Assembly: GCA_026710905.1 (NCBI GenBank)
Contig: JAPOQD010000118.1
Span: 1 to 64,000, forward strand
Length of the DNA stretch: 64,000 nucleotides
Direction of reading: 5' to 3'
Source: Halieaceae bacterium
GTDB taxonomy: Bacteria; Pseudomonadota; Gammaproteobacteria; Pseudomonadales; Halieaceae
Both the position numbers and the translations under genes were made by a program. Of this stretch, positions 1 to 6,750 are shown piece after piece. The notes under the pieces are model-generated. The model searched no databases. It saw nothing but the letters and a program-made list of their open reading frames with translations, and had not been told where the DNA came from. Numbering within the stretch: the first letter of the stretch is position 1; each line of letters begins with the position of its first letter.

Positions 1-136
1 CCGCTGTGGCGGGGCGCACGGACGGAAAGACGCTGAAGGCATAGTTGACACTATGTCGAAGCGGCTTGGAGGAGTACGCCCCGCCACAGCGAGTGATGCG
101 GCGGCCACAGCAGGAGGTTGGTGAGATTTGGGGGCT
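1..136. repeat. MITE-like repeat family A, copy 1 (left end outside window)
   Basis: Positions 1-58 match 6537-6594 base for base, and the right part (about 90-136) matches 6640-6688 closely. The right end, TGAGATTTGGGGGCT at 122-136, is a 13/15 match to the terminal inverted repeat of the intact copy at 6494-6688. Unlike that copy, this one has no GGGTCGCACATGTGCGACCC palindrome in its middle. It abuts the next element tail to head at 136/137 (GGGCT/AGCCC). No coding capacity is evident. Confidence 0.7.
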
Positions 137-304
137 AGCCCGCATATCTCACCAGGCCGCTGTTCACCAGAAAAAACTTCTCACATTTCAATTGGTTCAT
201 GCCGAATTCGTCCCTTACACAGGTTGCAGACTGCGCTGGGCGCGCACCGTGTGCCCGAAGGGTGCTCGCTGGTCTTTTTGGCGCCAGCGTGAGATATGCA
301 GGCT
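137..304. repeat. MITE-like repeat family A, copy 2 (168 bp)
   Basis: The ends are inverted repeats: AGCCCGCATATCTCA at 137-151 and TGAGATATGCAGGCT at 290-304, with one mismatch. The interior (about 222-280, with a TGCGCTGG core and CGCTGGTCTTTT) resembles the interior of the element at 53691-53935 rather than that of 6494-6688. A type-C fragment (GTGCCCGAAGGGTGCTCGC) is embedded at about 250-269. Non-coding, located upstream of the zapA promoter. Confidence 0.65.
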
Positions 305-459
305 GGTCATATGCGTTCATTGTTGTGCAGGTCCGGCCAGACCCAAAAGCTCTGCAAACATTCCGTTCTTCCCCCGGCTTACGGTCCGCCGTGTTCGGGC
401 TCTTATCACGATTTATTGAAATCGTTAGCAGGCCATTGAAATATATAATTTTTTTCACG

Positions 460-488
460 TTGACCTGTTCGCACATGCCCATTATAGT
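460..488 (+). promoter_or_regulatory. Sigma-70 promoter for the zapA operon
   Basis: TTGACC (460-465) and TATAGT (483-488) are separated by exactly 17 bp, a near-consensus housekeeping promoter. The predicted start, near 495, leaves a short leader before the first gene at 523. The surrounding bases 420-460 are AT-rich, as expected for an UP region. Confidence 0.7.
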
Positions 489-522
489 ACCAGCATAAGA
501 ACAGGCGCGTGGAGTCATGCCA

Positions 523-732
523 ATGCCGCAACCCCGGTTCAGCGACCTCGAGCAAAAAATTGATGCCCTGATCAGCCTGTGCGCCGATCTCAGGCAAGAG
601 AATTCGGAGTTACGCGCCGATGTGTTCAACTGGCGGCAAGAGCGCCGGCAATTGGCGGAGCGTAACGAGCGGGCCAGCGCCAGGGTGAAGGCGATCATCA
701 GTCGTCTCAAGGCCATGGAGCCGGACTCGTGA
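523..732 (+). CDS. Small coiled-coil protein, TIGR02449 family
   Basis: A short acidic/basic coiled-coil protein (69 aa from this start) encoded directly before zapA, an arrangement common in gammaproteobacteria. The heptad-like stretch runs nearly its whole length (FSDLEQKIDAL, then LRQENSELRADV and WRQERRQLAERNERA). An earlier ATG at 517 is possible, but GGAG at 511-514 is only 2 nt from it and 8 nt from the ATG at 523, so 523 is preferred. The stop overlaps the GTG of zapA (GTGA at 729-732), which implies translational coupling. The family resembles ZapB in size and helical content; a divisome role is inferred only from neighbour and shape. Confidence 0.8.
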   Translation: MPQPRFSDLEQKIDALISLCADLRQENSELRADVFNWRQERRQLAERNERASARVKAIISRLKAMEPDS

Positions 733-1046
733 GCCTGCCGAATACTGTTACCGTCAATATTCTGGGCAGGGAATATCAGGTTGCCTGTCCGGCCGAACAG
801 GAGCCGGAATTGACCGCTGCAGCCTCCTATCTGGACCGGCAAATGCTCAACATACGTGACCAGGGCAAAGTGGTAGGGTTGGAGCGCATTGCTGTAATGG
901 CAGCCCTCAACGTCTGCCATGAACTGTTGCGGGCTCCGGCTCAGAGCTCGTCAACAACTACGAACGAGGACTCCTGTGCGGCCGTGGAGCAGCTCACCCG
1001 CAAGCTTGAGACCGCCCTCAATTCTCTCGGCAAGCCAGGCAGCTAA
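729..1046 (+). CDS. zapA: Cell division protein ZapA
   Basis: A 105-aa protein of the ZapA family, a cytoplasmic factor that cross-links and stabilises FtsZ filaments at midcell. The N-terminal domain carries VTVNILGREYQVACP followed by the acidic stretch EQEPELTAAASYLD, and the middle has the typical IAVMAALNVCHELL helix. The C-terminal half is the coiled coil used for tetramerisation, somewhat degenerate here. It starts with GTG overlapping the stop of the preceding ORF. Next downstream come a repeat and 6S RNA, the conserved zapA-ssrS-fau order. Confidence 0.93.
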   Translation: MSLPNTVTVNILGREYQVACPAEQEPELTAAASYLDRQMLNIRDQGKVVGLERIAVMAALNVCHELLRAPAQSSSTTTNEDSCAAVEQLTRKLETALNSLGKPGS

Positions 1047-1113
1047 GCCGCATATCGGATTTCCAGCCTCCGGCAGTAGAGTTCCTGGACAGTTTGACCC
1101 GTCAACCCACCAC

Positions 1114-1219
1114 CGTAGGGGACGCGCATGCGCGTCCCGCAACCCCACCACCGTAGGGGACGCGCACGCGCGACCCGCGGGCCCTGTGCCCGAAGGGTGT
1201 GCCATGGCAAGCCCCTACG
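1114..1219. repeat. Composite palindromic repeat B/C (duplicated B arm)
   Basis: It contains GGGACGCGCATGCGCGTCCC at 1119-1138, a second degenerate copy at about 1157-1176, and the C arm (GCCCTGTGCCCGAAGGGTG) ending in a CCATGG core near 1202. The block is bounded by CGTAGGGG (1114-1121) and CCCCTACG (1212-1219). The stretch CACCACCGTAGGGGACGCGCA occurs twice in tandem (about 1109 and 1147), so one arm has been duplicated. Related to 54404-54473 and 48444-48510. Non-coding; it fills the space between zapA and the 6S RNA promoter. Confidence 0.65.
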
Positions 1220-1285
1220 AACGGTGAAGCGGGCGGTTTAACGCGTGCCTCGTTCAGACTCATATAGCATTGGACAACACTCGGG

Positions 1286-1315
1286 TTAGCCGCTTGCGGA
1301 AATTACGGCTATACT
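1286..1315 (+). promoter_or_regulatory. Promoter of 6S RNA
   Basis: TATACT at 1310-1315 is a strong -10 box, placed 6 bp before the inferred 5' end of 6S RNA. The -35 region is weak: TTAGCC at 1286-1291 with an 18-bp spacer is the best candidate. The -10 call is firm, the -35 call is not. Confidence 0.55.
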
Positions 1316-1320
1316 GAGTG

Positions 1321-1498
1321 TGGATACCTGGTGCATTCGCCAGATGGTCGGTTCTCTACCCGATACATGTAACTCAGGAGGTTATCCGCCGTTGATGTGT
1401 GCATGTCCGCGCCGCGGGAAGCCTGATTCAATGCAATAACCTCCGCCCTGGACCGTCGGGTTCAAGGGCAAGATCATCAGCGGTGCTCCGGGGATCCC
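1321..1498 (+). ncRNA. ssrS: 6S RNA
   Basis: A regulatory RNA of about 178 nt that mimics an open promoter and sequesters sigma-70 RNA polymerase. The 5' arm (GGATACCTGGTGC at 1322-1334) pairs with the 3' arm (GGTGCTCCGGGGATCCC at 1482-1498). Internal blocks align with E. coli 6S RNA: TCCGCCGTTGATG followed by GCATGTCCGC and GAAGCCT, and GGGTTCAAGGGC near the 3' end. The position between zapA and the 5-formyltetrahydrofolate cyclo-ligase gene is the conserved gammaproteobacterial location. Ends are estimated from the terminal helix and the -10 box, so they may be off by a few bases. Confidence 0.87.
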
Positions 1499-1519
1499 TT
1501 ACTATCTCCCACTTCACTC

Positions 1520-2110
1520 ATGAGCCGACCTGACATCAAGGCTTGCAAAGCCGGCCTCCGGCGGGAACTGCGCGAGCAGCGCCGCAGCCTCCCGGCGCGA
1601 GCCCGGCAACAGTCCAATACAGCGCTTTGCCGCCACCTTTTGCACTCTTCCTGGTTCCAGCTCAGCCGCAATATTGCCGTTTACTGCGCCACGGACGGGG
1701 AAATTTCACTACATGTCCTGGCCACTGCCGCAAGGCGCGCCGGCAAGAAACTTTATCTTCCCTGCGTCGAAGGACGCCGCAAAATGCAGTTCTATCGCTG
1801 GACTTGTTCAACTCCCTTGCAGCGCAATTCTCTGGGCATCCTGGAGCCTGCGGTCCGTGGCAGGCCCCTGGCAGGCATACATCTGGACCTGGTATTGATC
1901 CCCCTGGTGGGTTTTGACTCTCGGGGGCGGCGGCTGGGCATGGGGGGCGGCTATTATGATCGTTACTTTGCCCACCTTGGTCAGCGTGGCCAACGCCCCT
2001 GGCTTTTTGGTGTGGCGCACAGTTTTCAGCAGCGGGAGCGGATTCCGCAAGGGCGCCGGGACCGCCGCCTGCACGGCGTGGTGACGGAAACCGGCTTGCG
2101 GCGGTTTTGA
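1520..2110 (+). CDS. fau: 5-formyltetrahydrofolate cyclo-ligase
   Basis: A 196-aa cytoplasmic enzyme that converts 5-formyl-THF to 5,10-methenyl-THF with ATP, salvaging a folate form that inhibits one-carbon enzymes. The N-terminus has KAGLRRELREQRRSLPARA, the usual basic helix. The diagnostic motif GMGGGYYDRYF lies at about residues 140-150, with ATDGEISL and VLIPLVGFDSRGRRLG before it. Length is normal for the family. It starts 22 bp after 6S RNA and is probably co-transcribed with it, as in E. coli (where it is called ygfA). It converges with ilvA, with only 12 bp between them. Confidence 0.93.
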   Translation: MSRPDIKACKAGLRRELREQRRSLPARARQQSNTALCRHLLHSSWFQLSRNIAVYCATDGEISLHVLATAARRAGKKLYLPCVEGRRKMQFYRWTCSTPLQRNSLGILEPAVRGRPLAGIHLDLVLIPLVGFDSRGRRLGMGGGYYDRYFAHLGQRGQRPWLFGVAHSFQQRERIPQGRRDRRLHGVVTETGLRRF

Positions 2111-2122
2111 GTAGAGACCGGG

Positions 2123-3658
2123 TCAGCTCTGGTTTCGGAGGGCCTGGAGATACAAGGTATAAGCGGGGTTATCGGTTTCATCCCAATAACGGTAGTCAAT
2201 TTTCCTGAGTGCCCGCTCCAGGTCCCGCCTGCTCCCCGGCGGTGTCTGTAAACCGACCAGACAGCGGCCGTAGGCGGCGCCGTGATTTCGGTAATGGAAC
2301 ATGGAAATATTCCAGTTCTGTCCGAGATGCGTTAGAAAGTTTAACAGCGCTCCCGGACGCTCGGGAAACTCGAAACGATAGACAGATTCATCCTCAACAT
2401 CGCTGGGCGCCGGCCCGCCAACCATATGCCGAACGTGCAGCTTGGCCATCTCATTCTCGGTTAAATCCACCGCCTGGTAGCCTTGCCGGCGCAGTCCTTC
2501 GATGACCGAGGCGCCGCTTTCCGAGCCCTCGGCAACCTGCAAGCCGACAAAGATATTGGCCAGGCGGTCATCGGCATAGCGGTAATTGAATTCCGTGATA
2601 TTGCGTTTGCCCAGGGCGCTGCAAAAGTCCTTGAAACTGCCTGGACGTTCCGGGATGGTGACGCTGAGCACTACCTCGCGTTTCTCCCCTATCTCCGTTC
2701 GCTCGGAAATATAGCGCAGACGGTCGAAATTGGTATTGGCGCCACTGTCGATGGCCAGCAGCGTTTTTCCTTTTGGGCGATGCTGTTCGACATACTTTTT
2801 CAGCCCGGCCAGGGCCAGGGCCCCGGCAGGCTCCGCAATGGAGCGGGTGTCTTCAAAGATGTCCTTGATCGCGGCGCAGATTTCGTCGCTGCTGGCGGTG
2901 ATTACCTGGTCCACCGTATGGCGAATTACCCGGAAGGGTTCTTTGCCGATTTGCAAGACCGCGACGCCGTCGGCAAAGATTCCCACCTCCGGCAGCCTTA
3001 CCCGCCTGCCTGCCTTCATTGCCGCGGCCAGGCAGGCCGCATCTTCGGGTTCGACGCCGATGATTTTGACCTCCGGCCGCACATATTTCATATAGGCCGC
3101 AACCCCGGCCAACAGCCCGCCTCCGCCCACCGGAACAAACACTGCTTCCAAAGGGTCAGTATGCTGGCGGACGATTTCCATTCCGATAGTGCCTTGCCCG
3201 GCGATTACCAGTGGATCGTCGTAGGGGTGCACGGGGATCAGTTGCCGCTGCTCCACCAGTTTTTGGGCGTGGCCCGAGGCTTCATCGTAGGTATCGCCCA
3301 CCAACACCACCCTGGCGCCGTGGGAGCGCACTCCATCCACCTTGATCAGGGGTGTGGTGCGGGGCATGACAATGGTGGCTTTTACACCCAGATGACGCGC
3401 AGCCAGCGCTACCCCCTGGGCGTGGTTGCCCGCCGATGCGGTAATCACCCCCCGCTTTCGTTGCGCCGCGCCGAGATGGTGCATCTTGTTGTATGCGCCA
3501 CGCAGCTTGAAGGAAAAAACCGGTTGCAGGTCTTCGCGTTTCAGCAGAATACGATTGTCCAGCCGGGCGGACAATTGCCTGGCCTCGTCAATGGGCGTCT
3601 CGCGCGCCACATCGTACACTCTGGCATCCAGAATCTTCCTGATATAAGACTGAGGCAT
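2123..3658 (-). CDS. ilvA: Threonine ammonia-lyase, biosynthetic
   Basis: Converts threonine to 2-oxobutanoate, the committed step to isoleucine. The 511-aa length and architecture match the biosynthetic IlvA. A PLP-dependent catalytic domain covers about residues 1-320, with the PLP lysine (K51) in FSFKLRGAYNKM, the asparagine loop ASAGNHAQGVA and the glycine loop VGGGGLLAG. Two ACT-like regulatory modules follow (VVLSVTIPERPGSFKDF and YRFEFPERPGALLNF), the site of isoleucine inhibition and valine activation in the family. It is divergent from rpiA, an arrangement also seen in pseudomonads. The ilvD gene of the same pathway lies far away at 38 kb. Confidence 0.96.
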   Translation of the reverse strand: MPQSYIRKILDARVYDVARETPIDEARQLSARLDNRILLKREDLQPVFSFKLRGAYNKMHHLGAAQRKRGVITASAGNHAQGVALAARHLGVKATIVMPRTTPLIKVDGVRSHGARVVLVGDTYDEASGHAQKLVEQRQLIPVHPYDDPLVIAGQGTIGMEIVRQHTDPLEAVFVPVGGGGLLAGVAAYMKYVRPEVKIIGVEPEDAACLAAAMKAGRRVRLPEVGIFADGVAVLQIGKEPFRVIRHTVDQVITASSDEICAAIKDIFEDTRSIAEPAGALALAGLKKYVEQHRPKGKTLLAIDSGANTNFDRLRYISERTEIGEKREVVLSVTIPERPGSFKDFCSALGKRNITEFNYRYADDRLANIFVGLQVAEGSESGASVIEGLRRQGYQAVDLTENEMAKLHVRHMVGGPAPSDVEDESVYRFEFPERPGALLNFLTHLGQNWNISMFHYRNHGAAYGRCLVGLQTPPGSRRDLERALRKIDYRYWDETDNPAYTLYLQALRNQS

Positions 3659-3861
3659 GACAGCTACTCACCGGCCTTCAAACGACCCGCCATAGTACTG
3701 AAGAAAGCCGGGGTTTTCAGCCGCAGCCTGGCCGCCAAATTCACGCTTTGCCTTTCCTCCCTGGCAGAGGCCTTATCGGGTTTGATAAAGCGTATGATCC
3801 TTCCAGCCGCAATGTTGCACCCACCGGGCACATGGCAGCAGATGGCGCCAGTGTTCGTCGC

Positions 3862-3949
3862 GGTAACCGTTCTGGCAAGAGGAGATAGACTGTGCAGGGG
3901 ACGGAAGGTGGGGCTGATAAAAAAAGGATAAAAAAAGGGGTCAGAGCCT
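3862..3949. repeat. Repeat E plus a D-type GGGGTCAGAGCC fragment in the ilvA-rpiA gap
   Basis: Positions 3862-3917 (GGTAACCGTTCTGGCAAGAG, then AGACTGTGCAGGGGACGG) align with 23773-23829 at about 80% identity. The A-rich tract followed by AAAAAAGGGGTCAGAGCC (about 3931-3948) is a half-copy of the D hairpin family (46194-46277, 50942-51002). GGTGAAATATGCGGGAT at about 3990-4006 looks like a lone right end of a family A element. The rest of the 3659-4039 gap shows no gene. Confidence 0.5.
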
Positions 3950-4039
3950 GTTGCAGCAAGGTGAAATTCTTCGCAATCGTCGCGCCCACGGTGAAATATG
4001 CGGGATAATGCGCCACAGTCGGGCATCGGGAGACGGGCC

Positions 4040-4717
4040 ATGAACCGGGAACAACGCAAACAGGCGGTAGCACAGGCGGCATTGGATTATGTCAGACCCG
4101 GCCTGGAGCGGCATTCCGTGCTCGGCGTGGGCACAGGATCAACCGCCAATCTATTCATTGACCTGCTTGGAACCATCAAGGCAGAGGTTCCGGCAACCGT
4201 ATCCAGTTCAGAGGCCTCGGCGCAACGCCTGCGGGACCATGGCATTCCGGTGTATGACCTCAATGCGGTGGATACGGTGCAGGTCTACGTTGATGGCGCC
4301 GACGAATGCAATCGGCGGCTGGAATTGATCAAGGGCGGCGGTGCGGCGCTAACCAGGGAAAAAATTGTTGCGGCGGTGGCCGAGGAATTCGTCTGTATTT
4401 GTGACGACAGTAAACTGGTGTCCGAGTTGGGTAATTTCCCCCTACCCGTGGAAGTCATCCCCATGGCCCGCAGCCATGTCTCGAGGGAGTTGGTGAAACT
4501 GGGCGGGGACCCGGTGTACCGGGAGGGGGTGGTCACGGACAACGGCAACGTGATTGTGGACGTTTACCACTTTCCCATCGCCGACCCCCGGCAAACCGAA
4601 CTCTCCATCAACACCATCGCCGGCGTCGTGAGCAACGGTCTGTTTGCCCTGCGCCCCGCGGATATTCTGCTGTTGGGCGCCGACAGCGGTGTGCGCAAGC
4701 TGAGCGCCACGGGCTGA
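4040..4717 (+). CDS. rpiA: Ribose-5-phosphate isomerase A
   Basis: Interconverts ribose-5-phosphate and ribulose-5-phosphate in the pentose phosphate pathway. The 225-aa protein has the phosphate-binding loop [12 protein letters not shown] near residue 30, [18 protein letters not shown] near residues 80-95 with the catalytic acid residues, and the lysine motif REKIVA. The C-terminus ending in [14 protein letters not shown] is typical. An upstream ATG at 3998 would add 14 residues unlike the family; the ATG at 4040 follows GGGAGACGG and gives the usual length. The promoter region overlaps repeat material. Confidence 0.95.
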   Translation: MNREQRKQAVAQAALDYVRPGLERHSVLGVGTGSTANLFIDLLGTIKAEVPATVSSSEASAQRLRDHGIPVYDLNAVDTVQVYVDGADECNRRLELIKGGGAALTREKIVAAVAEEFVCICDDSKLVSELGNFPLPVEVIPMARSHVSRELVKLGGDPVYREGVVTDNGNVIVDVYHFPIADPRQTELSINTIAGVVSNGLFALRPADILLLGADSGVRKLSATG

Positions 4718-4724
4718 CTCCGCC

Positions 4725-5282
4725 GTGGACCGCGAAAAAGACCGCTTCGTCACTGCCCTTACCAGGGAATACCGGCAGTCACTGGAACGCTTTCTGGCAA
4801 GCAAGCTGGAGGATCCCGCCGATGCTGCGGATGTCGCCCAGGAGGCATTGTTGCGCCTGCACCGGCTACAGCGGCCGCAGGAACTGGATAATCCGCGCGC
4901 TTTTCTGTTCCAGGTGGCCTCTAACCTGGCGGTTGACCAGTTGCGGCGCCGGGCGCTGCACCAGCGCTTCCTGAACAAGGAAAAAAATCAGGCATTCATG
5001 GGTGATTCCCTCGACCAGAACGCGGATGGCGCGGCCCCGGACCAAGTCCTTGAGGCGCAACAGAAATTGCAACAGATCTACCGTGCTATCGAGAAATTAC
5101 CGGTAAATTGCAGGCAGGCCTTTCTCATGCACCGAAACGGTAACATGTCCTACACGGAAATCGCCCGGGAACTGGGCGTGTCGGTATCCAGTGTCGAGAA
5201 ATACATTCTGAGGGCCCTGAAACATTGCCGTTTGGCCCTGGCGCGCTATTACGATACTGAACAGCAGGAAGAGGAAAAATGA
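4725..5282 (+). CDS. ECF RNA polymerase sigma factor, FecI-like
   Basis: A 185-aa extracytoplasmic-function sigma factor. Region 2 (about residues 10-80) contains DPADAADVAQEALLRLHR and NPRAFLFQVASNLAVDQLRR, and region 4 (about 120-180) contains LPVNCRQAFLMHR and the helix-turn-helix YTEIARELGVSVSSVEKYI. No region 3 or C-terminal extension is present. It starts with GTG 7 bp after rpiA. The next gene is a FecR-type regulator, followed by a TonB receptor with an STN domain: the three parts of a cell-surface signalling system. By analogy with FecI it should direct transcription of the receptor gene when ligand is bound. The ligand is not evident. Confidence 0.9.
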   Translation: MDREKDRFVTALTREYRQSLERFLASKLEDPADAADVAQEALLRLHRLQRPQELDNPRAFLFQVASNLAVDQLRRRALHQRFLNKEKNQAFMGDSLDQNADGAAPDQVLEAQQKLQQIYRAIEKLPVNCRQAFLMHRNGNMSYTEIARELGVSVSSVEKYILRALKHCRLALARYYDTEQQEEEK

Positions 5283-5331
5283 GGGAAGACGGGCCAATTT
5301 CGTTTACTCTTGTGAAGGGTAGGAAAAAAGC

Positions 5332-6339
5332 ATGACAAATTTGACCAGCGAGCCCAAGGCGGTTTCGCGGCTTCAGGAGCAGATTCACGAACGTGCAGCG
5401 TTCTGGGTGGCTCGGCTGCGCGCGGATTCCTGCACGGAAGCCGACCGCCGCGAATTTGCCCTGTGGTTGTCAGCCCGCCCGGAACATACCACCGCCATGG
5501 ATGCCATGCTGGAACTCTGGGCGGACCTGGCTGTAACCGAAAAGCTACCCCTTTCCAGCCCGGCGCAAGGCAGACGGGAACAACCACGGAGCAGACGGTG
5601 GCTGGGCTTCGGCCTGGCCGCGGCCGCCTGCGCCCTGTTCGCGGCAATACTGGCGCCGGGCTTTTTCAATCAGCGGCCTCAACCCCTTATCTACCAGACG
5701 GACATCGGAGAGCAACTGCAGGTGCAACTGGCGGATGGCAGCAGCATCATCCTCAATACCAACAGCAAGATCAGCGTCAGCCTCGGCGAACGCCTGCGGC
5801 GAGTGGTGCTCAATCGGGGAGAGGCTTACTTCGAAGTGGTTCGCCTGGGCCGGGAACACCCCTTCATGGTGGATATCGGCAGCGCCGAAGTGTGGGTTCT
5901 GGGCACCGCTTTCAATATCCGCCTGCATGGTGACCGTGGCGATATCACAGTGACCGAGGGTGTAGTCAGGGTGACCGAGAAAGGCCACCCCGCGAATCGC
6001 GCCGCGGCCAGTAAATTGCTTTATGCCAGTCAGAGCATCAGCAGCGGCCACGACGGACTGGCCCCAGTCGCCAGCACCGGAAACGATGTGGAGATCGCCT
6101 GGAGAAAGGGCAGAATTGTTGCCCGCGCCATGCCGCTGTCCGAGCTGGTGCAGGAACTCAGCCGCTACCACAGTCGCGAGATACTTATTGCCGAGGCGGA
6201 TTTGGCCCAGACCACGGTTTCCGGTGTATTCGAGCTGGAAGATCCCGACACCATCCTGCGGGCGCTTGAGCACAGTGTCGGTGTTACCGCCATGCCGCTG
6301 GAAGATGACAGCGTCCTGTTGATCAAAACTCCTCGATAA
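5332..6339 (+). CDS. FecR-type anti-sigma / signal transducer
   Basis: A 335-aa inner-membrane regulator. The cytoplasmic N-terminus (DUF4880-like, about residues 15-65) has FWVARLRADSCTEADRREF and ALWLSARPEHTTAMDAML. A single membrane segment lies at about residues 88-108 (FGLAAAACALFAAILAPGF). The periplasmic FecR domain (about 120-215) has DIGEQLQVQLADGSSIILN, RGEAYFEVV and VLGTAFNIRLHGD. A C-terminal STN-like/DUF4974 segment (MPLSELVQELSRY) is where family members meet the receptor. It starts 49 bp after the sigma gene. In such systems FecR both inhibits and licenses its sigma factor. A mobile element separates it from the receptor gene downstream. Confidence 0.9.
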   Translation: MTNLTSEPKAVSRLQEQIHERAAFWVARLRADSCTEADRREFALWLSARPEHTTAMDAMLELWADLAVTEKLPLSSPAQGRREQPRSRRWLGFGLAAAACALFAAILAPGFFNQRPQPLIYQTDIGEQLQVQLADGSSIILNTNSKISVSLGERLRRVVLNRGEAYFEVVRLGREHPFMVDIGSAEVWVLGTAFNIRLHGDRGDITVTEGVVRVTEKGHPANRAAASKLLYASQSISSGHDGLAPVASTGNDVEIAWRKGRIVARAMPLSELVQELSRYHSREILIAEADLAQTTVSGVFELEDPDTILRALEHSVGVTAMPLEDDSVLLIKTPR

Positions 6340-6493
6340 GATATAACCACCTCGGTTGAGCCGACCCTTTTTTGCGAGGGCAGTCGTCCTGTCGGAGAGT
6401 CTGTCACGGTGGGGTAGTTGAACACTCTCACTGGTCAGCAGATTTTTACTTACCATGTTCGTTCATTGCACGTCTTGCAGGACCCTGTCGGCC

Positions 6494-6688
6494 AGCCCGC
6501 ATATCTCACCAACGTTCGTCGCGAGGGCGTTGCAACGCCGCTGTGGCGGGGCGCACGGACGGAAAGACGCTGAAGGCATAGTTGACACTATGTCACTGTA
6601 GGGGTCGCACATGTGCGACCCGTGTGTACGCTCCGCCACGGCGAGTGCTGCGGCGGCCACAGCAGGAGGTTGCTGAGATATGCGGGCT
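6494..6688. repeat. MITE-like repeat family A, intact copy (195 bp)
   Basis: Perfect 15-bp terminal inverted repeats, AGCCCGCATATCTCA (6494-6508) and TGAGATATGCGGGCT (6674-6688), enclose a non-coding interior. The interior carries ACGGACGGAAAGACGCTGAA and GCGGCGGCCACAGCAGGAGG, both shared with 1-136. In its centre is a B palindrome, GGGTCGCACATGTGCGACCC (6602-6621), absent from copy 1 and so apparently nested. Right after the element, AGCCCGAATG begins like another left end. It occupies most of the 411-bp fecR-receptor gap (6340-6750); the remaining bases 6340-6493 and 6689-6750 hold no gene. Confidence 0.78.
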
Positions 6689-6750
6689 AGCCCGAATGTG
6701 ACTCTACGTTTTGAAATACCCGCACGGACATTACTCTCCCCGGTAGCTCC

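Noticed and set aside
135..920. A 261-codon open frame on the minus strand
   Set aside because: Crosses two genes (the TIGR02449 ORF and zapA) and family A repeat material; no motif.
1101..1222. CRISPR-like spaced repeats
   Set aside because: Only two direct copies with a 38-bp period; they are duplicated parts of a palindromic repeat. No cas gene is in the window.
2483..3931. A 482-codon open frame on the plus strand
   Set aside because: Antisense to ilvA, extending into the promoter gap.
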